From Pseudomonadota bacterium (lineage in GTDB: Archaea; Thermoplasmatota; SW-10-69-26; JACQPN01; JAJPHT01), in NCBI GenBank assembly GCA_021325135.1, contig JAJPHT010000013.1, positions 1-64,000 on the forward strand: 64,000 bases of DNA. Direction: 5' to 3'. Position 1 is the first letter of the stretch. Each line of letters begins with the position of its first letter. Below are positions 16,298-24,760 of this stretch, in pieces. The notes below the pieces were generated by a model. The model was not told the DNA's origin. It did no database searches and was given only the letters and a program-made list of their open reading frames with translations. The position numbers and the translations under genes are program-made.

Positions 16298-17020
16298 GTG
16301 CGTGGAGGCCGCCGCCTGCTCCTGCTGGTCGCGCTCGCGCCGCTCGCGGCGGGCTGCGTGGGCCTGGCGCCGCGGGAGACGCTGCTGGACGCCGCGCCCG
16401 TCTCCCTGGCCCCGGGCGAGACGTGGTCGCACCCGTTCCAGCTCGGTCCGGAGCAGCGCGGAGAGATCGCGTGGAGCGTGAGGAACGACGCGCCGGAGAG
16501 CGCCCTCGCCGCCTGCCTGCGCTCCGGCGACTCGACGTTCTGGACGGACCCGTGGAACGACACCCTCGTCATGGACATCCTGGGCTGCCGCCAGATGGGT
16601 GCCGGGGCGGACGTGCAGAACGGCTCCTTCGAGGACGCGCCCGCCGGGGGCGGCCTCCACGAGCTGCTGGTCCACTGCCAGGGCCCGGGCCCGTGCCGCG
16701 GGCGGGCGACCCTCTCGGCGCAGACGGTGAGCGAGGCGTCGACGGTGGCGCTCATCGTCGTGGGCGTGCTCGCCTTCGCGCTCGTCCTGCGCGTCGCGGC
16801 GGACCAGATGGACCGCGGCCGCATCCGGGACTTCGTGGCGCAGCGCGGCGGCCGCGTGGAGTCCATCTCGTGGCGGCCCTTCGGCCACGGCTGGCTGGGC
16901 GAGCGCGGCGAGCGCATCTACGACGTGCGCTACGTGGACCGCTTGGGCCAAGCCCGCGAGGCGTCGTTCAAGACGAGCCTCTTCAGCGGCGTCTGGACCG
17001 ATGCGATGCCTGGGGACTAG
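16298..17020 (+). CDS. Lipoprotein with internal membrane helix
   Basis: A 240-residue protein with an Arg-rich lipoprotein signal, RLLLLVALAPLAAGC, whose lipid cysteine is residue 20 from the GTG at 16298. The extracellular part (20-140) has four more cysteines. A second membrane helix (about 150-170, VALIVVGVLAFALVLRVA) is followed by a cytoplasmic domain with charged beta strands. Function unknown. Its stop overlaps that of the convergent peroxiredoxin gene. Confidence 0.65.
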   Translation: MRGGRRLLLLVALAPLAAGCVGLAPRETLLDAAPVSLAPGETWSHPFQLGPEQRGEIAWSVRNDAPESALAACLRSGDSTFWTDPWNDTLVMDILGCRQMGAGADVQNGSFEDAPAGGGLHELLVHCQGPGPCRGRATLSAQTVSEASTVALIVVGVLAFALVLRVAADQMDRGRIRDFVAQRGGRVESISWRPFGHGWLGERGERIYDVRYVDRLGQAREASFKTSLFSGVWTDAMPGD

Positions 17021-17571
17021 GCGCCCTTCAGCCACGCCAGCACGGTGGCCGCGTTGCGGTCGGGCGGGAAGACGGGGTAGAACGCCTTGCGCACGCGCCC
17101 TTGCTCCACCACGAGGGCGAGGCGCTTGAGCAGGCGCGCGCCGCGGTACTCGAAGGTGGGCAGCCGCATCGCGTCGGTGAGCGCGAAGCCCTCGTCGCTG
17201 AGCATCTCGTAGGGGATCGCCATGCGCGAGACGAACTCGGCCTGGTGCGCGGGGCTGTTGGTGGAGAGGCCGAAGACCTCGTGGCCCAGCGCGCGGAACT
17301 CGGCGTGCAGGTCGCGGTAGGCGCAGGACTGCGGCGTGCAGCCGCGGGCGCCGGGGATCTCGTCCCACCCCGGGGGCGCGGGCTCGCCAGGGACGCCGGT
17401 GCGCGGGTAGGCGAAAAGGACGAAGCGCGGCGCGGCGGAGGCCACGTCGACGAGGCGCCCCCGCGTGCTGCGGAGCCTGACGTGCGGGAGCGCCATGCCT
17501 TCGAGGTGCGCCGCCGCGCCGTCGTCCTGGGGCGCGGGCAGGTCCGGGGGCAGCGTCGTGAAGTCGCGCAC
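17017..17571 (-). CDS. PrxQ/BCP-type peroxiredoxin
   Basis: Thiol peroxidase of 184 residues, reducing peroxides in the cytoplasm. The catalytic motif is RGCTPQSCAYRD: peroxidatic and resolving cysteines are four residues apart, the PrxQ arrangement. The preceding FAYPRTGVPGEPAPPGWDEI loop marks a subfamily with an insertion before the active site. Later segments (VFGLSTNSPAHQAEF, YEMLSDEGF) are standard for the fold. The GTG start at 17571 is chosen because upstream in-frame sequence has the character of the opposite-strand gene. Confidence 0.88.
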   Translation of the reverse strand: MRDFTTLPPDLPAPQDDGAAAHLEGMALPHVRLRSTRGRLVDVASAAPRFVLFAYPRTGVPGEPAPPGWDEIPGARGCTPQSCAYRDLHAEFRALGHEVFGLSTNSPAHQAEFVSRMAIPYEMLSDEGFALTDAMRLPTFEYRGARLLKRLALVVEQGRVRKAFYPVFPPDRNAATVLAWLKGA

Positions 17572-17628
17572 GGCTCCGGAGCGCGCCGCCGGAGAAAGAC
17601 TGTTTCGTGCGCGCCGCGCTGCGGGGGC

Positions 17629-17976
17629 GTGGACCCGGACTCCTTCGCCCGCAGCTGGCTCGCCGCGTTCAACGCCCGCGACGTGGACGCCATCCTGGCG
17701 CACTACGCGGAGGACGTCGAGCACTCCTCCCCCACCGTCGCGCGCCTGCTGGGCGAGCCCTCGGGCATCGTGCGCGGCAAGCCGGCGCTGCGCGCGTACT
17801 TCGTGCAGGCGCTCGCGGCGGCGGGGCCGGGCCTGCGCTACGACCTCACGAAGGTGTACGCCGGCGTCGAGGGCGTGACGCTGCTCTACAACCGCTCGGG
17901 CGGCAAGCTCGTGGCGGAGACGTTCCACTTCGACGAGCGCGGGCTCGTGAGGCGCGCGTTCGTGGCGCACGCCTGA
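17629..17976 (+). CDS. SnoaL/NTF2-like protein
   Basis: A 115-residue cone-shaped NTF2-fold protein. Typical pattern: SFARSWLAAFNARDVDAILA, then HYAEDVEHSSPT, GKPALRAYF, and the beta strands GVTLLYNRSGGKLVAETFHFD. Members are small isomerases, hydrolases or ligand binders; the reaction cannot be told. GTG start, divergent from the peroxiredoxin. Confidence 0.8.
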   Translation: MDPDSFARSWLAAFNARDVDAILAHYAEDVEHSSPTVARLLGEPSGIVRGKPALRAYFVQALAAAGPGLRYDLTKVYAGVEGVTLLYNRSGGKLVAETFHFDERGLVRRAFVAHA

Positions 17977-17981
17977 GGCGC

Positions 17982-18413
17982 TCACGCCTTCGCGAGCCGG
18001 CGGCGAAGCTCCTGCGTGCTGGCGGCCCGCGCGGGGAAGCGCTTGAGGATCTCCTTGTCCTCGGTCCAGAGGAGGGCGTCGCGCTGCTCGGCGAGGGCGA
18101 GGTACGCGGCATCGTAGAACGTGAGCTTCCCCTCCGTGGCGACGGCGAGGGCTCGGTGGAACGCGTCGGGCGCCAGGTGCTCCACGTCCACGATGGCGTG
18201 CGCGGCGTCGAGCATTGCGCCGCGGCGCTCGGCCTTGCCCTGCGTGCGCGCGAGGACGTTGCCCACCTCGTACTGGTAGAGCGCGGGGGCGAGGACCTTC
18301 TGCCCGCGCTCCAGCGCAGCGCCGTAGGCGTCGCGCGCCTCGACGTGCCCGGGCTGGTCCTCCAGGAGGATGCGGATGGCCACGCTGGCGTCGAGGACGA
18401 TCTCGTCAGCCAT
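17982..18413 (-). CDS. PIN-domain ribonuclease, VapC-like toxin
   Basis: A 143-residue PIN domain protein. The acidic Mg-binding residues are in IVLDASVAIR (Asp8), YEVGN (Glu near 49) and FYDAAYLALAE (Asp near 100), with a further acidic pair in WTEDKE. VapC toxins cut tRNA or rRNA. Its ATG overlaps the upstream RHH-like gene by 8 bp, the usual antitoxin-toxin coupling. Confidence 0.88.
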   Translation of the reverse strand: MADEIVLDASVAIRILLEDQPGHVEARDAYGAALERGQKVLAPALYQYEVGNVLARTQGKAERRGAMLDAAHAIVDVEHLAPDAFHRALAVATEGKLTFYDAAYLALAEQRDALLWTEDKEILKRFPARAASTQELRRRLAKA

Positions 18414-18642
18414 GGCGGCTGTCCCGGTCCTTGCGGAGAAGCTCCACGGCGTCCACGCCGAGCTTGAGGCCGCTGGGCGTGTCGCGCAGGCGCTTCAGGG
18501 TGGCGAGCTTGCGCGCCCGGTTGGCCTCCCGCTCCAGGGCGTCGCGCGCCACGTCCGCGGGGGCGATGCCCGCCTCCTCCAGGGCCGCCAGGACGTCCGA
18601 CCGGACGCGGAACGTCACCGGCCGTGTCTTCGCCTCTGTCAT
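18406..18642 (-). CDS. Putative VapB-like antitoxin
   Basis: A 78-residue protein. The N-terminus TRPVTFRVRSDVLAALEEAG looks like a ribbon-helix-helix strand and helix, and the rest is a basic helix typical of a toxin-wrapping tail. It lies directly upstream of, and overlaps, the PIN-domain toxin gene. ATG at 18642 chosen; ATG 18654 is also possible. A palindrome covers the start region. Confidence 0.75.
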   Translation of the reverse strand: MTEAKTRPVTFRVRSDVLAALEEAGIAPADVARDALEREANRARKLATLKRLRDTPSGLKLGVDAVELLRKDRDSRHG

Positions 18643-18653
18643 CACTCCTGACA
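18637..18653 (-). promoter_or_regulatory. Operator-like palindrome of the vapBC-like operon
   Basis: TGTCA-N7-TGACA is a perfect 5-bp inverted repeat overlapping the antitoxin start, with further TGAC repeats just upstream. Antitoxins of this type usually repress their own promoter at such sites. Confidence 0.5.
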
Positions 18654-18732
18654 TTGGCCCTGACGTTATTGAGGATTTCGGAAGGTGGAGCTGCCGCTCA
18701 GGCAAGTGCTCTGCGCGGCGCCTGCGCGGGCC

Positions 18733-19467
18733 TCACGCCTGCTGGCTGGCCTGGAGGTGGCGCTTGACCTCGTCGGGCGTCAGCTGGCGGTAGCCGTCCT
18801 TGACGCTGACGACGCTGATGTCCACGGTGGGCTCGCCGCCGACGACGGGCTGCGAGGCCGAGTCCTGCTGGCGGTAGAGCGCCTTGAGGCCCAGCTTGAT
18901 GGCGTGGTCCTGGTCCATGGGCAGGCGGTACTCGTTCTCCAGGAACTCCAGCGCCGCCGCGCGGCCCACGCCGATGGCGCTGGCCTTGTACTGGACGACC
19001 GCGCCCGAGGGGTCGGTTTCGAAGAGGCGCACCGTGCCGTCGGGGTCGACGCCCGCGATGAGGAAGGCCGCGCCGAAGGGGCGCACGCCGCCGTTCTGGG
19101 TGTACGCCTGCATGATGTCGCTGAGGTCCTTCACGAGGACGTTGACCTCGATGCTCTCCGCGTAGGTCACGCGGTTGTTGGCGGAGACGGCGCGGGCGCG
19201 GGCCACGAGCATGCGGGCGTCGCCCACGAGGCCCGAGGACGCGCAGCCGATGTGGCGGTCGATCTTGAAGATCTTCTCGACGGCGGCCGCCTCGATGAGC
19301 TTGGAGGAGATGCGCTTGTCCACCAGCAGCACGGCGCCGGCGTTGTAGACGATGCCCACGGCGGTCGTGCCGCGCTTCACGGCCTCGCGCGCGTACTCGA
19401 CCTGGTAGATGCGCCCGTCGGGCGAGAACATGGTGGCGGCGGAGTCGTACATCTGCGCTGGCTGCAT
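18733..19467 (-). CDS. psmA: 20S proteasome alpha subunit
   Basis: Structural alpha-ring subunit (244 residues) of the archaeal 20S proteasome, forming the entry gate. The N-terminus MYDSAATMFSPDGRIYQVEY is the family hallmark, with the Tyr-Asp pair that orders the gate. KRGTTAVGI and the GVRPFGAAFLIAGVD strand follow. No propeptide or catalytic Thr is present, as expected for alpha. The ATG at 19467 matches the known family start; a longer frame upstream is not needed. The C-terminus is Gln-rich. Confidence 0.96.
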   Translation of the reverse strand: MQPAQMYDSAATMFSPDGRIYQVEYAREAVKRGTTAVGIVYNAGAVLLVDKRISSKLIEAAAVEKIFKIDRHIGCASSGLVGDARMLVARARAVSANNRVTYAESIEVNVLVKDLSDIMQAYTQNGGVRPFGAAFLIAGVDPDGTVRLFETDPSGAVVQYKASAIGVGRAAALEFLENEYRLPMDQDHAIKLGLKALYRQQDSASQPVVGGEPTVDISVVSVKDGYRQLTPDEVKRHLQASQQA

Positions 19468-19563
19468 GGAAGAAGGACTCCTACGGGAACGCGGGGCCCA
19501 TCCTGGGCTCGCTACTTGAAGGTTCGGCCCCACCAAGGTGACTCGGCTTCGCCGGGCCCGGTC

Positions 19564-19665
19564 CTACGGGAACTTCGGGTCGTCGTCGGGCGGGGGCGGC
19601 ACGGGGTCCACCGGCGGCGGCGTGAAGGGCGCCGGGTCGGGGGGCCGCAGCACGGGGTGTGACAT
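19564..19665 (-). CDS. 33-residue proline-rich micro-ORF
   Basis: An ATG-started frame encoding a peptide of which roughly 14 of 33 residues are proline (for example FTPPPVDPVPPPPDDDPKFP), ending TAG. It lies between the ctaA-ctaB fusion and psmA, on their strand. GC-rich third positions fit coding, but such sequence could also arise by chance in GC-rich DNA. Confidence 0.35.
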   Translation of the reverse strand: MSHPVLRPPDPAPFTPPPVDPVPPPPDDDPKFP

Positions 19666-19736
19666 GCCCTCTCAGGGGTCCGCCATGGTGCATATCTCCT
19701 GCGCTGCGGCGGGCAGCCCGTCCCCAGGGAGCCCGC

Positions 19737-21173
19737 TTATGCGACGACCCGGTCGACGACCATCGCGCCGAACAGGAGCGCCAGGTAGACGATCGAGTAG
19801 CCGAACAGCTTGTACGCCGTGCGGTTGTCCTTGGTCACCAGGAGCTTGGCGGCGAGGTAGACAAACCACGCGCCCAGGACGAGGGCGATGGCGCCGTAGG
19901 CGAGGCCGAGTACCTTGAGGGGCACGAAGGCCAGCGTCGCCAGCACGGTGAGCACGGAGTAGACGAGGATCTGGCGGCGCGTGGAGTCCTCGCCGTGGAC
20001 GACGGGGTACGTGGGCACCGCCGCCGTCTCGTAGTCCTTCTTGTAGACGAGGGCGAGGGCCCAGAAGTGGGGCGGCGTCCACGCGAAGATGATGAAGCCC
20101 AGCAGGAGGGCAGGCACGCCGAGGTTGCCCGTGACGGCGGCCCAGCCCACCAGGGCGGGCGCGGCGCCGGCGGCGCCCCCGATGACGATGTTCTGCGCGG
20201 TGGTCGGCTTCAGCCAGATGGTGTACCAGACGTAGAACGCGACGCCCCCGAGGGCCAGCGCGGCGGTGAGGAGGTTGACCTGCCACCAGAGGACGGCGAA
20301 GGAGGCGATCTCCAGCGCGAAGGCGAAGACGAGGGCCCACCACGGCTGGATGCGGCCGCTGGGGACGGAGCGCTTGGCGGTGCGCTTCATCTGCGCGTCG
20401 CGCTCGCGGTCGAAGTAGTTGTTGAACGCCGCCGCGCTGGAGGCCGCCAGCGCGCCGCCCAGGAGCGTGACGGCGACGAGGTGCGCGCTGGGCGTGCCGG
20501 CGAGGAACATCGCCGCGGCGCCGCAGAGGACCAGGAGGAAGAGGATGCCGGGCTTGACGAGCTCGACCCAGGGGCCGAGGCGCTTCTGGAGCTTCGCGGT
20601 CCAGGGGCGGCTGGTCATGTTGCCAGGCTCCTTCCCGGAGGGCTCGGCGGAGGGGTCCTCCGGCGTGAGCCTCACGCGGTGCGGGCTCGCGAAGACGAGG
20701 ACGTTGAACGCGACGACGCACGAGAGGACGAGCATGGCGTTGGCCTGGTGCGCGACGACGGTCAGGGCCGAGTTGCCGCCCAGGACGGTGACGCCGCCCA
20801 GGCCGATCTGCGTCGCGAGGAAGACCAGCGAGAGAACGCCGAAGACGCGCAGCCCCTTCTCCACGGGGCGCTGGCGCCAGGCCATCCACGCGATGCCCGC
20901 GACGAGGAGCGTCACGACGCCCGCGAGGAAGCGGTGGATCCACTCCGAGGCGACCATGGCGGCGGTGTAGCCGTGGAGGTTCGCGTGGGGGTCGAGGAAG
21001 GGGAACCAGTTGCCCACGAGCCCCTTGTCGGCGTCGGAGAAGCAGCCGGGCCACGTGGGGCAGGAGAGGCCCGCGCCGGTCGTGACGACGTAGGCGCCCA
21101 CGACGATGAGCACGAAGGTGCAGACGAGCGTCGCCACCGCCAGGCGCTCGAGGATCGCGCGCGACCGGACCAT
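19737..21173 (-). CDS. ctaAB: Fused heme A synthase-heme O synthase (CtaA-CtaB)
   Basis: A 478-residue membrane enzyme. Residues 1-165 resemble CtaA: the Cys pair in GLSCPTWPGC (38 and 44), heme-ligand histidines in EWIHR (80) and AHQAN (142), and four helices, i.e. about half of a classical eight-helix CtaA. After a polar linker (165-195) comes a complete UbiA-type farnesyltransferase, CtaB, with the NNYFDRERD site at 251-259 and TPPHFWALAL near 365. It would farnesylate heme B and possibly oxidise heme O for a heme-copper oxidase. Similar fusions are known in halobacteria. An internal ATG at codon 186 could allow separate CtaB. Confidence 0.92.
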   Translation of the reverse strand: MVRSRAILERLAVATLVCTFVLIVVGAYVVTTGAGLSCPTWPGCFSDADKGLVGNWFPFLDPHANLHGYTAAMVASEWIHRFLAGVVTLLVAGIAWMAWRQRPVEKGLRVFGVLSLVFLATQIGLGGVTVLGGNSALTVVAHQANAMLVLSCVVAFNVLVFASPHRVRLTPEDPSAEPSGKEPGNMTSRPWTAKLQKRLGPWVELVKPGILFLLVLCGAAAMFLAGTPSAHLVAVTLLGGALAASSAAAFNNYFDRERDAQMKRTAKRSVPSGRIQPWWALVFAFALEIASFAVLWWQVNLLTAALALGGVAFYVWYTIWLKPTTAQNIVIGGAAGAAPALVGWAAVTGNLGVPALLLGFIIFAWTPPHFWALALVYKKDYETAAVPTYPVVHGEDSTRRQILVYSVLTVLATLAFVPLKVLGLAYGAIALVLGAWFVYLAAKLLVTKDNRTAYKLFGYSIVYLALLFGAMVVDRVVA

Positions 21174-21206
21174 GCTCTCTCCGGGCGCCCAGCCCAGGTG
21201 GGCTTG

Positions 21207-22325
21207 TTAAACCTTTGTACCTACCCGCCGCGACGAGGCCGCGAGGACGACCGCCGCCACGAGCGCGCCCGAGAGGAGGAACGTCGCGGCGAGCCCCAGG
21301 GTGAGGCCCCCTGCGTAGAGGAGGCCCACGAGCGCGGCCCCCGCCGCGGAGCCGAGGTATTGCAGCGTGCTCTGGACGCCCTGCGAGAACCCGCGCCGGC
21401 CCTCGGGCGCCAAGCGCGCGGCGAGGCTCGGAAGGAGCGACGTGAGCGAGGAGTGCCCCAGGAAGAACGCGACGCCCGCGAGCACGACCGCGACGGCCCC
21501 CGTGGGCCAGAGCCACAGGAGCGGCGTGGCGCCCAGGAATAGGGCCGCCACGAGACCGACGGGCATCGCCTGGCCGCGGTCCGCGAGGCGCGCGGCGGCG
21601 AACATGCCCAGGCCCGCGGGGAGGAGCATGAGCAGCAGCGCGACCTCGTAGGAGACGCCGGGCGCGGCGGCCGCGAGGAGCGGCTTCGCGAAGAGGAGGA
21701 GGCCCGAGAGGCTGAAGTTCACCGCGAAGGCCGCGACGCCCAGCAGCAGCGCGACGCGCGTCGCGCGGGGATCGCGCAGCGCGGGCCCGGCGGGCTCGTC
21801 CTGCGGCAGGCCGCGCCACGCGAGGAGGGCCAGGAGCGCGTTGGCCACGGAGAGCCCCCAGAGGATGGCCGGGATGCCCACGCCCGCGCGGTCCAGCAGC
21901 GCGCCGCCCACGAGGCCCAGCACGACCGCGCCTCCCGCCGCGGCGCCCAGCGCCGCCATGCGCCGCGTGCGCCGCTCGGGGTCGCCCGTCTCGCCCGCCA
22001 CCGCGAGGGCGACGCCGTTGACCGCGCCCGCCCCCTGCACGAAGCGGCCCGCCGCCAGGAGGAGGGGCGTCGGCGCCAGGGCCGCCAGCGCGCCGCCCAG
22101 CGCGGAGACGAGCAGGCCGCCCACGATCACGCGGCGGCGCCCCACGCGGTCCGAGAGCGCGCCCAGCGGCAGCAGGAAGAGGGCCATGGCGAGGGCGTAG
22201 GCTCCGAAGCCCACGCCGCTGGTCGCGGCGCTGCCTCCCAGGGACTTCCAGTACGCGACGAACCCCACGAGCACGAGGAACGCGCCCAGGACGCGGACGA
22301 ACACGATGGCGGAGAGGGCGCCCAT
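21207..22325 (-). CDS. MFS transporter
   Basis: A 372-residue major facilitator with about twelve helices. Motif A is visible as GALSDRVGRRRVIV after helix 2. The second half repeats the pattern more weakly (ARLADRGQAMPVG). The ATG at 22325 begins directly at helix 1; an upstream ATG at 22418 would add a 31-residue polar extension. Drug-efflux-like (DHA1-type) by general look; substrate unknown. Stands alone. Confidence 0.88.
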   Translation of the reverse strand: MGALSAIVFVRVLGAFLVLVGFVAYWKSLGGSAATSGVGFGAYALAMALFLLPLGALSDRVGRRRVIVGGLLVSALGGALAALAPTPLLLAAGRFVQGAGAVNGVALAVAGETGDPERRTRRMAALGAAAGGAVVLGLVGGALLDRAGVGIPAILWGLSVANALLALLAWRGLPQDEPAGPALRDPRATRVALLLGVAAFAVNFSLSGLLLFAKPLLAAAAPGVSYEVALLLMLLPAGLGMFAAARLADRGQAMPVGLVAALFLGATPLLWLWPTGAVAVVLAGVAFFLGHSSLTSLLPSLAARLAPEGRRGFSQGVQSTLQYLGSAAGAALVGLLYAGGLTLGLAATFLLSGALVAAVVLAASSRRVGTKV

Positions 22326-22432
22326 CACGGAGCCGGCGCTGCGGGCCACGCGCGGGCGAGGCGCGGAGGCGTGTTGAAGGTTGCGGGCGGCGGCGGACGC
22401 GCGCTCATGCGCCTTCACGGCGACGGCGGGGC

Positions 22433-23044
22433 GTGAGCTGGGACCGAGCGCCCATGGACGCCTTCCTGCGCGCCCTGCCGGACGTCGCCTACGTGGTCGA
22501 GCCGGCGGGCCGCATCCTCGCGGTGAACGAGGGCCCCTGGCGGAGGTTCGGCGAGGTCAACGGCAACGGGCCGTGGACGGATCCGGCCACCGCCACGGGT
22601 CGGAGCGTCTTCGAGGGCATCGCCGACGAGGCGACGAGGGCGTGGTACCGAGCGTTGCACGATCGCCTGGCGACGACGGAGCGCGGCGTCGCCTTCCACT
22701 ACCGCTGCGACGGCCCGGGCGTGGAGCGCGACATGCTCATGACGGTGACGCCGCTGCGGCGGGAGGCCCGCGTGGTGGCGCTCCTCTACCAGTCCATCCT
22801 CCTCGCGGAGCGGCAGCGGCTTCCCGCGAGCTTCCTGCGGCGCTCCGCCGCGCCCCCCGCCGCGGGCGAGCCGCTGGTCGCGGTCTGCTCGTTCTGCAAC
22901 CGCGTGCGCGTCCCGGCGGACGACGAGGACGCGCCCTGGCGCCGCGTGGAGGACTACTACCGCGCCGGAGGGACCGACGACGTGGGCGTCACGCATGGCA
23001 TCTGCGCCGAGTGCCTGGCGCGCGAGCTGCCGCCCCTGGGGTGA
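22433..23044 (+). CDS. PAS-domain protein with C-terminal zinc site
   Basis: A 203-residue cytoplasmic sensor-like protein. Residues 8-125 form a PAS domain (LPDVAYVVEPAGRILAVNEG, then RDMLMTVTPLRREARVVALL). The C-terminal part carries two CxxC pairs: VCSFCNRVR near 146-154 and HGICAECLA near 188-196, with a WRRVEDYY segment between. That combination recurs in prokaryotic PAS and response-regulator proteins. No kinase domain is present, so it must signal to a partner. GTG at 22433 or ATG at 22454 could be the start. Confidence 0.8.
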   Translation: MSWDRAPMDAFLRALPDVAYVVEPAGRILAVNEGPWRRFGEVNGNGPWTDPATATGRSVFEGIADEATRAWYRALHDRLATTERGVAFHYRCDGPGVERDMLMTVTPLRREARVVALLYQSILLAERQRLPASFLRRSAAPPAAGEPLVAVCSFCNRVRVPADDEDAPWRRVEDYYRAGGTDDVGVTHGICAECLARELPPLG

Positions 23045-23048
23045 GCGC

Positions 23049-24185
23049 TCAGGGCATCTTGGCCGCGAACGCCTCCATGCCCGCGCCGCGCTTGACGTTG
23101 GCGCCCTGCTCGGCGAGGACCTTCTCGATGGCGAGGATGCCGCCGGCCAGCTCCTCGAAGGAGACGGTGCCCATGTGGCCCAGGCGGAAAATCTTGCCCT
23201 TCACGTCGTCCTGGCCGCCGGCGATGACCACGTTGTGCTTCTCCTTGAGCGCCTTGCGCATCTTGGAGTCGTCGACGCCCGCGGGGACCTTGACGGCGGT
23301 GACGGTGTCGCTGCGGTAGCCCGGCGGCACGAAGAGCTCCAGCCCCATGGCCTCGAACGCGGCGCGGGTGGCCTCCGCCTGCGCGCGCACCTTGGCGATG
23401 CGGCTCTGGAGGCCCTCCGTCTTGATGATATCAAGCGCCTCGGCCGCGGCGAGGTGGAGCGGGATGGCGGGCGTGAAGGGCGTGTCGTTCTCGGCGGCCT
23501 TCTTCACGTAGCGCAGCAGGTTGAGGTAGTAGCCGTTCTCCTTGTGCATCGCGGCCTGCGCGCGCTCGTTCACGGCCACGAAGACGAGGCCGCTGGGCAT
23601 GCCGAGGCACTTCTGCGAGCCCACGATGGCGACGTCCACGCCCCACCGGTCCACGGGCACGTCCATGCCCCCGACGCTCGTGATGCAGTCCGCGACGACG
23701 AGCGCGCCGTGGTCGTGCGCGATCTTCGCGATCTTCTCCAGCGGGTTCGTGAAGCCGACGCTGCTCTCGTTGTGCGTGAGGAAGACGGCCTTGGGCTTCG
23801 CCGAGGCCACCGCGCGCTCGACCTCCGCGAGGTCCACGGGCTGGCCCCAAGGCGCCTTGATGACCGTCGCGTCGCCGTAGGTGGACGCCAGCGTGCAGAA
23901 GCGGTTGCCGAACTTGCCGTTGTCCAGCGCGACGGCCTTCTCGCCCTTCCTGAGGAGCGAGAGCGCGGCCGCGTCCATGCCCGCGGTGCCCGAGCCCGCG
24001 AGCGTGACGACAGGGGCCTGCGTCTGGAAGACGGCCTGCATGCCCTCCTTGATGCGGCGGTTGACCTCGACGAAGGCCGGGTCGCGGTGCGCGACCGCGG
24101 GCACGCTCATCGCCCGCAGGACTCGGGGGTGCATCTTCACGGGGCCGGCCAGGAGGAAGACGTTGTCCTGCGCGTCGAAGGGCAT
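23049..24185 (-). CDS. Class V aminotransferase (alanine-glyoxylate/serine-pyruvate type)
   Basis: PLP-dependent enzyme of 378 residues. The start VFLLAGPVKMHPRVLRAMS is characteristic of the archaeal aspartate or serine aminotransferase-like subgroup. GSGTAGMDAA near 64-73 binds the cofactor phosphate, VVADCITSVGGMDV carries the cofactor-binding Asp, and the PLP lysine is in GSQKCLG near residue 191. It could make glycine from glyoxylate, which would fit the glyoxylate shunt in this window, or feed serine metabolism; the substrate is inferred. Stop 23049 lies 4 bp from the convergent PAS gene stop. Confidence 0.88.
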   Translation of the reverse strand: MPFDAQDNVFLLAGPVKMHPRVLRAMSVPAVAHRDPAFVEVNRRIKEGMQAVFQTQAPVVTLAGSGTAGMDAAALSLLRKGEKAVALDNGKFGNRFCTLASTYGDATVIKAPWGQPVDLAEVERAVASAKPKAVFLTHNESSVGFTNPLEKIAKIAHDHGALVVADCITSVGGMDVPVDRWGVDVAIVGSQKCLGMPSGLVFVAVNERAQAAMHKENGYYLNLLRYVKKAAENDTPFTPAIPLHLAAAEALDIIKTEGLQSRIAKVRAQAEATRAAFEAMGLELFVPPGYRSDTVTAVKVPAGVDDSKMRKALKEKHNVVIAGGQDDVKGKIFRLGHMGTVSFEELAGGILAIEKVLAEQGANVKRGAGMEAFAAKMP

Positions 24186-24343
24186 GCGCGGCCAACCGGA
24201 CGTGGACCCTTTGAGGCTTTTCCCGTCTTCGAGGCGTGTACCAAGGGCCTTTTGATTCGTCCCGGACCCCTCAAGGAACGGACCTGGAACCCGGCCCGCC
24301 GGCTGGACCCCAGGATGGCAACCCCCGCAGGGAGGAAAACCAC

Positions 24344-24697
24344 GTGCTTTCTCTGACCCGCAACTGGATCCTGACCTTCGCCGCCGCCCTCACCGCCGTC
24401 GTCCTGGGAGCCTGTGGCCTCCTGCTGACGACCTTCGACCCCGGCGCCGCGCCCGCGGTCGCAAGCGCGCTCCTGGCGGGCTCCCTCGCCTGCACGGGCG
24501 CCGCGTTCGTCCGGGTCGCGCTGCGCGTCCGCCGCCTGGAGCTGGAGAACGAGGGGCTCATCGAGGAGATCAGCCAGGAGTTCGACCGCGTGCGGGACAA
24601 GCTCGACATCTTCGCCGAGGCGCAGGCCTCCGCGGCGTCGTCCGAGCAAGCGGAGGCCGCCGAGCGTTCGGGGATCCGCCGCGTCATGGTGAAGTAG
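24344..24697 (+). CDS. Small membrane protein with coiled coil
   Basis: A 117-residue protein with two membrane helices (about 8-28 and 36-58) followed by a long charged helix (LELENEGLIEEISQEFDRVR) predicted to form a coiled coil. The GTG at 24344 is preceded by AGGGAGGA at a good ribosome-site distance. It lies 63 bp upstream of the large histidine kinase; a functional link is possible but not shown. Confidence 0.65.
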   Translation: MLSLTRNWILTFAAALTAVVLGACGLLLTTFDPGAAPAVASALLAGSLACTGAAFVRVALRVRRLELENEGLIEEISQEFDRVRDKLDIFAEAQASAASSEQAEAAERSGIRRVMVK

Positions 24698-24760
24698 CAG
24701 CCGAGCCGCCATGCCTGCTGGAGGCTGCTTTGCCGCTGAGGTTAAGCCACCTCCCGACCG

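Noticed and set aside
16153..17628. A long upstream extension of the SnoaL-like protein
   Set aside because: The extension runs through two other genes and has no domains; the GTG at 17629 starts just before the conserved fold.
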